Source: Amyelois transitella (Eukaryota > Arthropoda > Insecta > Lepidoptera > Pyralidae). Taken from it: a stretch of DNA of 64,000 nt. The DNA is taken from the NCBI RefSeq assembly GCF_032362555.1, contig NC_083517.1, forward strand, positions 6,778,001 to 6,842,000, written 5' to 3'. The notes under the pieces were generated by a model. The model did no database searches and was not told the DNA's origin. It saw only the letters and a list, made by a program, of their open reading frames with translations. Below are positions 46,014-57,492 of the stretch, piece by piece (positions within the stretch are counted from its first letter, which is position 1; every line of letters starts with the position of its first letter). The position numbers and the translations under genes were made by a program.

Positions 46014-48929
46014 ATGTCTCGTTACGGCGATTGCAAAGTGTACGTAGGAGATTTAGGAAATAATGCAAGTAAACCAGAGTTGGAAGATGCATTTTCTTAT
46101 TACGGCCCGTTGAGAAATGTGTGGGTTGCTCGAAATCCACCCGGCTTTGCTTTCGTTGAGTTTGAAGATGCTCGTGATGCTGATGATGCTGTAAGTACTT
46201 ATTTAATCGTACAAATCAAAAATCCTAATGTTCGCGCACGTCCTATAAAACCACATACATACATACATACATAAAATCACGCCTCTTTCTTACATTGAAT
46301 ACAGATTGGTTAGATTATTGGTTATATGATTGGGAAGGACAATTTTAATCATTCTAAATTATTTCGTAATAAGTGTGTTCCAGCCTTGTGGTTATAATAG
46401 CTGTTAAGTTTAAGAGTTAGCCATAATATCACCAATGGACTAGTTTTATAGTTAAATCATTTAAGCTATTTAAAGATTCTAAACTATAGGTGACTAATAA
46501 GCCACAATCTTATTGAATTTGTATTTATATTTATGAACCACATTTTTGTTTTGTTTTCAAAACAATACTAAGAGCTTCGTTGTGAGTTTGTTTGTGGTAT
46601 AAAAAATATATCACTTATTTTCTAGTAGTAGTATTCATATGTCACTAACTACTACAGTACAAGTAATAACGTAAAAGTCACATATAATAAAAAAACTTAA
46701 CAACTGGCAGGTAGACTGTGTTATTTAACAAAAATATACATACAAATTTTTAGGTTTTGATATTGCCAATAAGTTGTTACAAAATTTATGATAAACAAAT
46801 TTATTTTGTTTACTGATAATATTGATTTCATAATAATGTAATTTGTCAAATTTAGTGCAAACATTAATCAAATCGTAAATAAATCTGATTCTTGGCTTAC
46901 TATTGTATTGTAGGACATTCTCTTCACCCACATGGCCGATTGGCGGGTATTGATGTTTAACCTGTATATCAGTGAATTTACATAATATAGGACAGCATTT
47001 CATTTGTTACAGTATGGAATTTAGTTTTGCGTTCTAGTTGGTTGTGGTCGTCAGATTTTTACATGAATTCTGAACCTCTTGCAAGGCAACTAAACTTGTT
47101 AACATTAATGAACATATGATCCCATCTTGCGGGAAATGCAGAGCCAAGTTTTGTAAAGACTGTAACACCATGTTCAGTCCGTCACACATCATTTCACAGT
47201 CCACATTCGGATAAATCGACATTCTAATGGGGACAGGTTGCTAGCTTATCGCCTAAAAGAATAATACCAAGTTTATTGGCCTTCGCTTGTTAACAATAAA
47301 ATTAAAAACTGAAAAGAATCATTGCAAGATTTTCTTGATGCTCATCATAAAATTAAATAAGCATCATTTTAGGTTCGCGGCTTAGATGGAAGAACAATAT
47401 GCGGACGTCGGGCTCGTGTTGAAATGTCAAATGGGCGCGGTCACGGTGGCAGGGGCCCACCACCCAGATCACGCCCACCATCGCGACCCTACGATGACCG
47501 CTGCTATGACTGTGGTGATCGCGGTCATTACGCACGAGATTGCTCCCGACGTCGTCGTCGCAGGTAAGGAAACCACATTTTTTATTTTATTTCAGAAGTC
47601 TACGTGCTCACCATAAAAGAAGATAATTATAAGATGCGGTTTACAACCTAATAGCACATATTCCACTTGACTTAATTCAGATGTCCTGATTCAATTCAGA
47701 TGAACTGATTAGAAATTTTGTAGTACCTTATCACTTATTTGAGTTTAAAATGCTATTTCGCTTGCCTGAATTAATTACTACTATGAATATTTGAATTAGT
47801 CAATAAGCTATTAGGATCTGTAAAACGTTGATTTTTTTAACAGCTAATTTGCAGTTTTATGCCCTACTCAATTATTGTTTTGACTGCAAATTTGTACAAA
47901 TGCATATAAAGATAAAATAAAATCCATGTCAAATTTTTGGCCACAGTAACCCAATGATAACTATGTTATAGGTTATCATTGAGAATGAACCCGTCAGTGT
48001 CTGCACTTCTTATTGTCAACGCTACGTAGTTTTCACTCCGCTGCGTGTACTCTGCTTGAGTTGGCGGCATCGGTAACTTCGCTCAGCGAACTACGTAGCT
48101 ACACCCTACGTGCACACTCTACTCGTTGAAAACTACATTGAGCACTCTGTACTCTCAGCGCTTCGCGACTAACGTCTATTGTAAATACTGCGTGAACTCC
48201 GTGAGTCACATTGTTATTCTGAACTTGTGTACAGAGAAGCTCAAACTGTTTTATCTCTCTATATTAATCATCAGTTCAGTGGCTTTCTTCAATAGCTGTT
48301 ACCATTCATTCATTGGACTGATGCAACCCAATGATTACTGAATTCCTAAAACGATTGATATTAAGGTAAATTCCGGATTCTGACTAAGTCTACACCCAAG
48401 ACGTGTTAAACTTCAACTGTCGAAAAAAGTATCTTTATTTGGTTTGTAATGTAGCATTTACACAAAAGCGTCCATGAGTTTGACTATCGACAATCGGATC
48501 CCAAACTAAAATGGGGGTTATTCACAAACGTTGACAAGGCATAAAATCTTATCAACTCGTTTTTTGTAAGTGCGTTATGGTACGCACGACGCCGTTTTTA
48601 ACGCGCGATAAACTATCGTTTGCTTTTTATTATGACTGCGTGTGCCATGCTACGGGGGTGGTTATAAAATGATAGTTGAGATTATACGATTCGCATGATT
48701 TTGTATTACTATGCCTTGTCAACATTCGTGAATCGAAGTGTATGTTGGATTTTTTTTAACTTCTTGGTGTAATGTTCGCAGCCGCTCGAGGTCACGCCGC
48801 CGCTCCCGCTCGCCGCGCTCCGGGTCTCGATCCCGCTCGCGCAGTCGCTCCCGCTCCCGCTCCAAGCCTCGCTCCGTCTCGCGATCCAGATCACGATCGC
48901 GCTCCAAAGATTCTAAGAAGTCTAATTAA
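46014..48929 (+). CDS. x16: SR splicing factor, SRSF7/9G8 (x16) type
   Basis: This nuclear splicing factor binds exonic enhancers through its RRM and recruits spliceosome parts through its RS domain. Coding exons 46014-46190, 47373-47563 and 48782-48929 join to 171 residues. The RRM is about residues 7-78 ([17 protein letters not shown]). A CCHC zinc knuckle is at C103-C106-H111-C116 ([14 protein letters not shown]), the feature that separates SRSF7/x16 from SRSF3. The last third is an RS domain with continuous SR dipeptides, ending KDSKKSN. The start ATG at 46014 follows an acceptor (tttcag) at 46010, so a noncoding first exon lies upstream; a donor at 45895/45896 fits it. AATAAA is at 49088-49093. 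Intron 1 carries a family-A repeat at 47110-47270. Confidence 0.96.
47110..47270 (-). repeat. SINE-like repeat (family A) in x16 intron 1
   Basis: It reads atgcagagccaagttttgta and later gacaggttgctagcttatcg, then cctaaaagaataat, the family-A blocks in reverse orientation. It is about 100 bases from exon 2. Confidence 0.65.
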
Positions 48930-50547
48930 TTCTATTTTACAGCTTTATGGAGGCGTCTGCTATCAACCTAATTTTGCTATACTTACTGATAATTTTTCTT
49001 CGATCAGTAACTAAGCTCTTGTCGGTTTTATTTTCATTGAATTGACTATGATGTTATTCTTACAATGTATTGGTTTTATTTTACTCCAATAAATTTTTTA
49101 CATCAAACTTATTTTTATTTAGTTTTTAATGTTACATCAGTCAAGTCTTTTTCCCGGCAGAGAGTAAGTACATCACGATCTCTGCATAGTTCTTTCGCTT
49201 CATCCACATTCATTCTCTCTTCATGCAAGTTCGCCGTTTAAGAGTAGTCTTCTTTTTTTATCCCGACCTGTCGGATTTAATCGTACAAGGTACGTTCGTT
49301 AGGCCTTCCAACTCCTACCTTTCCATCCACAACCTCTGTGTATATTTGCTTAGTCAACCTGCTTTCATTCATCCTCTCGACATGACCAAATCATCCTAGA
49401 ATACCATTTCTATTCCTTATACTTTATCTTCTTTCACATCACAACATTCTCTTATCACTTTGTTTCTTATCCGGCCACTCAATTTCTCACCATCATATTC
49501 CTTAACGCTCTCATTTTCACCGCATTTAGTCTGCTTTCGTCCTTCTTTTCCCATACCCAACTTAACTCCCATACAATAATGTTGAAACCAACCAACACGT
49601 TCTCATGCACAGCCAGCCGAGCCTTTTTGGACCATAACCTAAATAGGTAGATGTTTTTGGACAGAACAGAAACTGTCCTGAAAACTGCATTATTTTTTTT
49701 TAATAAAATTAACACTGACTTCTTAAAAATAATTTATAATTAAATAAACTACGTAATAGGTGGGTACGTAGTGGGTTAGCATAACTCATCGTACATCAAT
49801 TTTTGGTTAGCCGAAGTCGGTTTTATTTTTATTTAAAAAATATATTTGATGCTTTTTAGTGTGAGTACATTTACGTTAATAGTGCCATCTGCTCACTTTG
49901 TCTCTAACTCTTTAATCTTACCTCGTCTCCTCTCCGATTCCAACTTAATCAAGGTACAAGTAACCAATTCTCTAAGTATGTAAAGCTTACAAAATAAGTA
50001 TGTAGGTATACCTATATACTTACTTCTTAGAGTATCCACTTAACTACCTACCTAAAAAAAAAAATTATTTAAATAATATTAAAAGTCGCGCTTACAACTA
50101 TGCACTATGGTAGACGGATCCGCTTAGTACTTGGGGTATAAACAAGATAGAGGGCGATCTATAAGCGAGTAGACATCATCGTTCGACCAAAGAACTGAGT
50201 CGTCCGACTAAAGAACCGAGGCGAACCAGTTGAACAATGGGTCGGATCTAGTCTAGTCTCTCTCTTTTACATAAGTCAATGGATGGATAATTTTTTCATT
50301 GGCAACACTGAATTATGAAAAAAAACAAAACGCAATGTAGCGGACGGACGTCGTTTCGACTTTTCTATTCCGTCATGCAATAATTTTTTGTCATTCATGA
50401 GTTCGTCGATAAAAAGTATTTTAAATGGTGAATCTTATGTGAATGTTAGTTGAAATATAGTTAAATGATGTGTTAATATATCGTTTCGGGTAGTTCATGT
50501 TCGTAGTTCGATAGGTGTGTGACAAGTTCGGTAATGGTGGCCATGTC
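48930..50547. other. Intergenic region between x16 and striatin
   Basis: It holds the x16 3' UTR with AATAAA at 49088, a minus-oriented family-B LINE fragment at about 49140-49620, and the striatin promoter and 5' UTR (about 50100-50547). In that 5' part a small direct repeat is seen: ttcgaccaaagaactgag and gtccgactaaagaaccgag. No further gene is supported. Confidence 0.6.
49140..49620 (-). mobile_element. LINE ORF tail fragment (family B)
   Basis: The plus strand shows ttcatgcaagttcgccg, then cttagtcaacctgctttcat and cctctcgacatgacc, which are the family-B blocks seen in reverse. On the minus strand a short frame includes the LVGFNIIVWELSWVWEKKDESRL region. It is degenerate. Confidence 0.6.
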
Positions 50548-53500
50548 ATGAAAATCCCAACAGCCATGGATGATAGCTCCGTGTCTCATCACAACGGAGG
50601 GCAAGTGGGATCTCAGATTGGAGTCAGTGTAAATAACAAACAAAATGATGAACCTAGCCAAAGTATCCAGTATTCAATACCGGGAATATTACATTTTATA
50701 CAACATGAATGGGCGAGATTCGAGTTGGAGAGATCACAATGGGAGGTGGACAGAGCCGAATTTAAGGTGAATATTTTCTTGTTTTTAGTACAAATCCGAC
50801 CCGTATTATAAATGAAAAAGTTACTGGTTCCGTTATTCTTCGGCATTATAGCCGAAACTATTCCACATAGATTTATATAGTCATATTTTTGACTTCTAAT
50901 TACATGCTTGCAACAATTTTATGCATATATTAAATAAATGTAATGAATTGAGCAATCCCCGAAATGCATAACATATATACTGTTGTTGTTTGAAGTTGAA
51001 TGAAAAAATTGGGTTGGGTTAGTTTGGTTAAATTGGATATATTACCCTAAAGTTTTTTAATTCATTATAATTGACACAGTATCAACATTTTGTGCATGGA
51101 TCTCTTGTTAGTGTTTTTTCATAATGTAATTATAGTAACAATGGTGTTTCTCCATCTATTTTCATTCTAGTCCTGAGTTATATAGCATCAACAAGCCAGC
51201 TCTCATGAATTTATTCTATAGTCACTGAAATCATTTGTTATAAAAAAAATTATATATCTGTGTTTACATATGTTTCTTCAATAAGTTGGGAGGAAGGTAA
51301 ATGCAAATGAAAACATTCTGATTATGTTTTGTTCATACTCAGAACGTAATTTAAAATTAAGATGTACTACTATCTATAAAAAATCTGTTATTTTAGCATG
51401 GTATAGGACTGAGTAATTCAAAGGTGGGTTAAAACTTGAATGCTAAATTACTGATTGCCAGGGTTGAAACCAAATTATAAAAGAAATATTATTTATATGC
51501 AAATGAAATACATAATTTCCTTAAGAAAGAGACAGAATCATATTGACATAAATCACTTCTATTTGATTGTGGTATTTAATCTGTTAGATGTGAAATTAAC
51601 TATTGAATCAGATTTTAGTCACAAAATTTAACACTTTAGACAACTTAAATTGGGGGGCCAATTTATCTATCTTTTTACACAAAATCTTCATATTTATTTT
51701 ATTCATTAAATACAAGTAGAAATTTTTTGGTAAAACTGCACATTGCATACTTGGCATTGTAATAGAAAACATAAAATGAAAGTAACTATGTATCTACCTG
51801 ACTAAATATCTGTAATTACGTAAAAATAACATATGTATTTCTGTCCTTCATTCTATTCCATTGATTCACAGGCACAGATCGCCTTCCTCCAAGGTGAGAG
51901 GAAGGGTCAAGAGAATCTAAAGAATGACCTTGTAAGGCGTATCAAGATGCTTGAGTATGCGTTGAAGCAAGAAAGGGCGAAGTTCCATAAGCTCAAGTAT
52001 GGGGTAGATCTTCAACAAGGCGATGTGCGTCCGCCGCCTGAGGAGCCGCCAGCAGACCCGGAGCCGGTGGAGCGGGCGCCGTGGAAGAATGGGCGCCAGG
52101 TCCTCAAACAGTACTTGCAGGTGAGTAAAGATAGAATTATTATTATATACATTGAAGTTATTTATTGAAAAAAATTTTCATTTCTATTGTCTAATTTCAA
52201 TTTTGCTTTAAAGATTTAAATATATTTTTATTATGAATTGTAACTAAACTGTTTATTTTTCTTAAACAGGAAATAGGATGTACAGATACAATACTGGAAT
52301 TGCGCTCAAATCGACTGCGGACACTGTTGGGGCAGAATGAAGAACGTGGAGAAGATCCCAACTACAGAAACTATGACAAGCAGCGTGAACGATATGAGAT
52401 ATGCAGTAATCATGCTATGAATGCCAATATGGCTATGGCTCGTAAATATGATTATGGTGAGTTGGCCATTTTTGTATTATGTAAAGAAATAAAGGTGCTA
52501 GTGTCCCTGGGGCTTGTTAATCCTTTAAAGAACAGAACAAAACACTCCTCAAAATGGACACCTTCCCCAAAAGAGTGCTGATACTTCGCCCAAAAAGATC
52601 GACCAGACAGCAAAACTTAACATGCAGTGGAAATTTTTACAAAGATGCATGATTAATGCAATAACATTTTATAGCATGCAGAAGAAATTAATCATCTTTA
52701 AAATTACTTTGCCAGAATTTTTATGATTATCTCGGTTTGGTAGAATACTTATATTATGTCACCATTTATTCCTCAAGTCTGTAAAACAGACACAAATGTA
52801 GAATTAGCAAATATAACATACTAATCCTTATTTAATATATAAAGTTTTTAACCATTTACAGTGATTTTCTATGAACTTAAGAATTTTATTTTGTTACAGG
52901 AGGCAAAGACCCTCGCAAGAGTGGCATGTCCACCGGCTACAATGAGGAAGGTCTTTCTGCGCAAGAGACAACGGCCGTGTTCGCTAATTTTGAGTTCTTG
53001 GCCAGCCAGGAGATGGACATGGATGACATTGATGATCTTGATGCTAAGCAACCTCACCATCCTACGGGGAAACAAGGTAACAGGCGTAATCTTGTGATTC
53101 TTCAGATTTTGATATGCTTCAAGGTAGTCCAACACACTCCAATTTTCTATAGGTGTGATTTTATATATGTGTGTTAAAAGATGTCATCAAATAGCAGTTT
53201 TCATACATACTAGACATATAAGACTAAATCTTTCCACTCGCAACAATCTTTGAATATCTCTTTCACTTTGTCCACATTAATAAACTCTTCATGCAAACTC
53301 ATCGGTTTAGGGAATTTTTTACTTGACCTTTCGTCAGGCTGTCCCCAATTCAGTTAATGTTAATTTAATTCTCATGTCAGGCGAAGAGGTAGATCTGGAA
53401 GCAGAGGAGGTGCTGAATGAGCTGAATCTGCTCACTGAGAGCGAGGCTGACGGCGGTGGACAAGGTGATGAATATCCTGTTGGTGAGTCTGCTTCTTTTG

Positions 53501-56500
53501 TTTGGTTGCTTGTCTTCTCACTTCTAACATTTAATAGTTTATTATGTAGGTCTGATTCGATAGTTTCTTACTTGCCTGGTGAGAATTATATCATTACTTA
53601 GTTAGTATTATATATATTATATGTACCCTACGTAGATTCGGCTTGTATAATTGCAAGGTTAGTAGATGTGGGTGGTTTGGTTGGGGATTATTCTTTTAAC
53701 GGCCCATGTCCATGAACTCCTATGTAAATGAACATTAATATCTAAGGGTCAGTTAAAAGAGACAAGAGACGCGATACGATATTTTAATTCTCAAAAATTT
53801 CACTTTACGCGAAAACACATTTCTGCTGCGCCTCGCGGCATGTGTGCAGAATCGCGTCACTCTTTGTTTCGGTTTGATGATGACCCAAAGACATAAAAAA
53901 GTAGTGCATGTTATTCGAAAATATTTATGTGCTATTGAGTACACAATCGTAATTCACGGCGAAGAAGTAGGAAGTTGAATAAAAATAAAGTAATTATAAA
54001 ATTGTGAGTTGCAATGATATTGCTAGCGACCACGATTGTATTACCTACCTCTGAAAACTGCGTTATGATCAATCACAATAAGACTGTTTCCTTATGATAG
54101 GCATCTTTTGCACTTGCAACTGGGTAAACGCAAAGATGAGAAAGACATAGGCAACTTTTGAACTACGCCAACACGCTCTTGGCCAGTTTTTAGCCCAATT
54201 ATCTGATTGCAATGAAGTTCTTCATATAAGTTGAAGTAAGTGGGAAGCTGCTGCTTTTTTTAAATAATTTTGTGGCATTGTTTTTTTTTATGTATTTGTG
54301 TCTTTTCGTAATGTTTGTTTTAGCCAGTAGGAAATATGTAATACACACTCATTTTAATTACTTTGCTCTTGTGTAGTCTTTGACTTTGCATGACTTTGCA
54401 AAGTCTATTTTGACTTTGCAAAGTCACTCGTTTCAATATAACTCGTTTTAATGCTGTTATCTTTTTCCGATAGAAGTCGTAGGTGAGGAAAACATCGTGA
54501 GGAAACCTGCTGTTCAGGCAACTGGATGTGTAACCACGGATCCAATACGGGTTAGGTTTACCTGCAAAGGTTGCGGAGGTCAGATGAGCGATGCTTCATG
54601 TAAAAACCTGACTCACCTAATCTAGGATCCATGGTCAAAGGCATACCCCGGGCTCCTTTAGAGGGGTGAGGATGTAACCGGGACTAAAGCCAAGACGAAA
54701 AAGAATAGAACGAAAAAGAAGTAGGAGGATTGGATTAATCAGGTTTATACACGAAACAACTTCTGTCTGACTTTCGCAACCTTTGCAGTGGAACCATACC
54801 CAAATTCTTCCTCTTGGCGTTAGTCCTGGTCACATTCTCACCTCTCCAGATTGGAGCATGAAGTACACCTTTTGACCATGATCCTGGATTGGGTCAGTCA
54901 GGTTTTTGGAAGGCTAACCCATATTGGATCATGGTTATAAATCAAGTTGCCTGAATGTGCAGGTTTCATGCTGGTTTTTCATCACCGTAAGAGCTTCTGG
55001 TAGTAATCAAACAAATGTCGCAGAGTCATTGGTTAACCTTAAACTAGATAAGGACCATAAGGTATATTGTAACTACCTGTTACTTTTTCTGATTTTTTTT
55101 TCTTTTGGTGCAATAAAGAGTATCTATGTATCTATGTCGATGTATTTATATTGCCTTTCAACGTTTGTGAATAAATCACCTGACAGTGGTAGGAATTTGT
55201 TAAATTTCTACTCAAGAACAAAACTCAAACGAACTCTGTTCACTGTTGTTGCAGGGAAATTCTCCGGGCCGAGCGCGGCCGCTCCCGCCGCGGCGGCGAC
55301 GGCGTCCACGGCCGCCAGCGGCGCCGGCGAGGCGGACGAGGAGCCCCTGGCGCTGGGGGAGCTCGCGCAGCTCACCGTCAGCAATGAGCCCGAGGCTTAC
55401 GACGTGGCCAGCGCCAATAAGGAGTCCTTCCGCAAGACGTGGAACGCGAAGTACACGCTACGCTCGCACTTTGATGGAGTCAGTACTTTTTTATAACTTT
55501 TGGTTCGGTTTGAACGTAATAAAAGCAAGGTCTTAGGCGTAAGATTGATAATGACGTGATGAAAACATCTTACGACCCCACTGATAAGATGTAGCCCTTC
55601 CACAAAACTTGAAATGTGGAGTACATTTTTTTCCCAATGTAATGATGTAATTTTTTATTTTTGTTATTGTCCATTGGATTGTAGCTGGAGGCTAATACGG
55701 TGATAGGTTTCTTAATATTGGTGGCACAACCAAACTAAATCACTGTTCGAAGACAAATATGTATAAATTTATCAAAATATCTCACTACTTTTTTCCTTAT
55801 TTGCAAGAGATAGTTTTATCAATTGATCAGATATGAAAGATTTCTCAGTATTCTTCATCCAGTTGATCTTTTTTGATATTGAAAGTTATTCATAGAGAAT
55901 ATGATCATCAACACAATATAATAATAATAAATTATGTATAATGATTTCTTTTTATTATATGGTTAAAGTTTTTAGTGTAAAACGACACACAAATTTCGTC
56001 TTTGAAAAAAAAAATTTGACTTTCAGACTTTCGTGCCATTAAGGCACGAAAGTAAATAAAAAGATGGTTGGAAATAATTTTTTGCAGAATCAACAAAGAA
56101 TATGTGGAAAAATAGAAAAAAGGAAATAGAACACTGACAATATAATATAACTTTTACAGGTGCGAGCTCTCGCCTTCCACCCCACCGAGGCAGCCCTAGT
56201 GACTGCTTCCGAAGACCACACCCTCAAACTGTGGAACTTGCAACGTACGGTGCCGGCGAAGAAATCGGCCGGCCTCGATGTAGAACCGCTATACACGTTC
56301 CGCGCCCATACTGCGCCTGTTCTGTGCTTGGCGATGGGAGCTCCGAGATCCGAGGAATGTTTCTCAGGAGGACTCGATTCCACTATTCGCGTTTGGAATT
56401 TGCCCCCGCCGACAGCGGATCCTTATGATCCGTACGATCCTGCTGTTCAGGTTGGTGTTTTGTTGATTTATTCTTATTTAGCTTATTGATTGGTCTTTAT

Positions 56501-57492
56501 AAAAACTCACCTTTACTGAATGGCAATTACTTGGATGTTTTTCGATATAGGTATACACCTATATCGACACACACTTAATTTTACAATAAACATATACATG
56601 TTTATTGTAAAATTAAGTGTGTCAACCCAAGTCCAACTTTTTTAAGGCTACCTCACTCTATGACATTTGTGTCTTTATATTTCAATTGTTTGTCTAGGGT
56701 CCTGTTCTGCGTGACCATACAGATGCAGTATGGTCTTTATCGACGGCGCACGGGCGACTGCTGTCTTCATCAGCGGACGGTACCGCAAGGCTTTGGGCTC
56801 CACGAGCGGCAAGGCCCTTACTGGCTACCCTGAGAGATCCTAGTCTGCAGATCAGCAACGTTCCCGCCGCTGCTGATTTCGCAGACGCTGGGGCTAGAGC
56901 CGCAGTTGTTTATAGAGACGGCGCGCTGCTCATCTATGATCTCGAGACCGGACAGGTGTGTACTTCAAAATGATAATGCGGGAGTCCATTGCCTTATCTA
57001 GATTGATACTTATAGCATTGTTTTTTAATGTGAAGTAAGATTGACACTCTTTAAATGTGATGATTTGGCAAAGGTCCACCCACCGCACCATATTTAGATG
57101 GCACTTCCTGCCCGCAGACGGTGATGCGCGTGGCGTGCGAGAGCCCGGCGGCGCGCGTGCGCGCGCACCCCGCGCTGCCGCTGCTGGTGACGGCGCACGA
57201 GGACCGCCACATCCGCTTCTGGGACGGCGTGGCGGGCCGCTGCGCGCACGCCATGGTGGCGCACCTGGACGCCGTCACCGGGCTGGCGCTCGACCCCAAC
57301 GGCCTGTTCCTGCTGTCCAGCTCGCACGACTGCTCCGTGCGCCTCTGGAACCTCGACACCAAGACCTGCGTGCAGGAGATCACCGCCCACCGCAAGAAGT
57401 TCGACGAGAGCATCCTCGACGTCGCCTTCCACCCGCTGCGGCCCTACATCGCCAGCGCCGGCGCCGACGGACTCGCCAAAGTCTTCGTCTGA
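50548..57492 (+). CDS. Cka: Striatin (Cka), regulatory subunit of the STRIPAK PP2A complex
   Basis: Striatin is the PP2A B'''-type subunit that scaffolds the STRIPAK complex, acting on Hippo, JNK and Ras-MAPK signalling. Nine exons join in frame: 50548-50766, 51872-52120, 52270-52456, 52900-53076, 53381-53482, 55255-55478, 56160-56450, 56698-56955 and 57118-57492, giving 693 residues. The N-terminal block SIPGILHFIQHEWARFELER and the coiled coil (AQIAFLQGERKGQENLKNDL) match vertebrate striatins nearly residue for residue. GELAQLTVSNEPE precedes the C-terminal WD40 propeller (about residues 380-693; HTLKLWNLQ, HDCSVRLWNL) ending GLAKVFV. The middle linker is short: I find no exon for the conserved DMLANL-type segment between exons 5 and 6. 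Exons 6 and 9 are very GC-rich. The start is the ATG at 50548 (MKIPTAM); 50566 is the alternative. AATAAA is at 57513-57518. Confidence 0.95.
53205..53345 (-). mobile_element. LINE 3'-end fragment (family B) in a striatin intron
   Basis: The plus strand reads tctttccactcgcaacaatc, then ttcatgcaaactcatcggtt and tgacctttcgtcagg, the reverse of the family-B tail. Its left edge almost touches exon 5 of striatin (53381). Confidence 0.6.
54475..54965. repeat. Inverted pair of family-C repeats in striatin intron 5
   Basis: A plus-oriented copy (54475-54730; gaggaaaacatcgtgaggaa, ggcaactggatgtgtaacca, cgggctcctttagaggggtg) is followed at once by a minus-oriented, internally rearranged copy (54745-54965; ccatgatcctggattgggt, aagttgcctgaatgtgcagg). 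The two arms would pair in the transcript over many short blocks. Confidence 0.7.
56543..56623. repeat. Two abutting hairpins in striatin intron 7
   Basis: A 10-bp-arm palindrome (56543-56566; arms CGATATAGGT and ACCTATATCG) runs directly into a long one (56566-56623). The long arms, 28 and 26 bases, are identical in inverted orientation except for one extra AC in the left arm. Both have the same 4-base loop ATAC. Confidence 0.85.

Noticed and set aside
48709-48907. Minus-strand Arg/Glu-rich frames opposite the SR gene
   Set aside because: These are the antisense of the RS-dipeptide repeats of x16.
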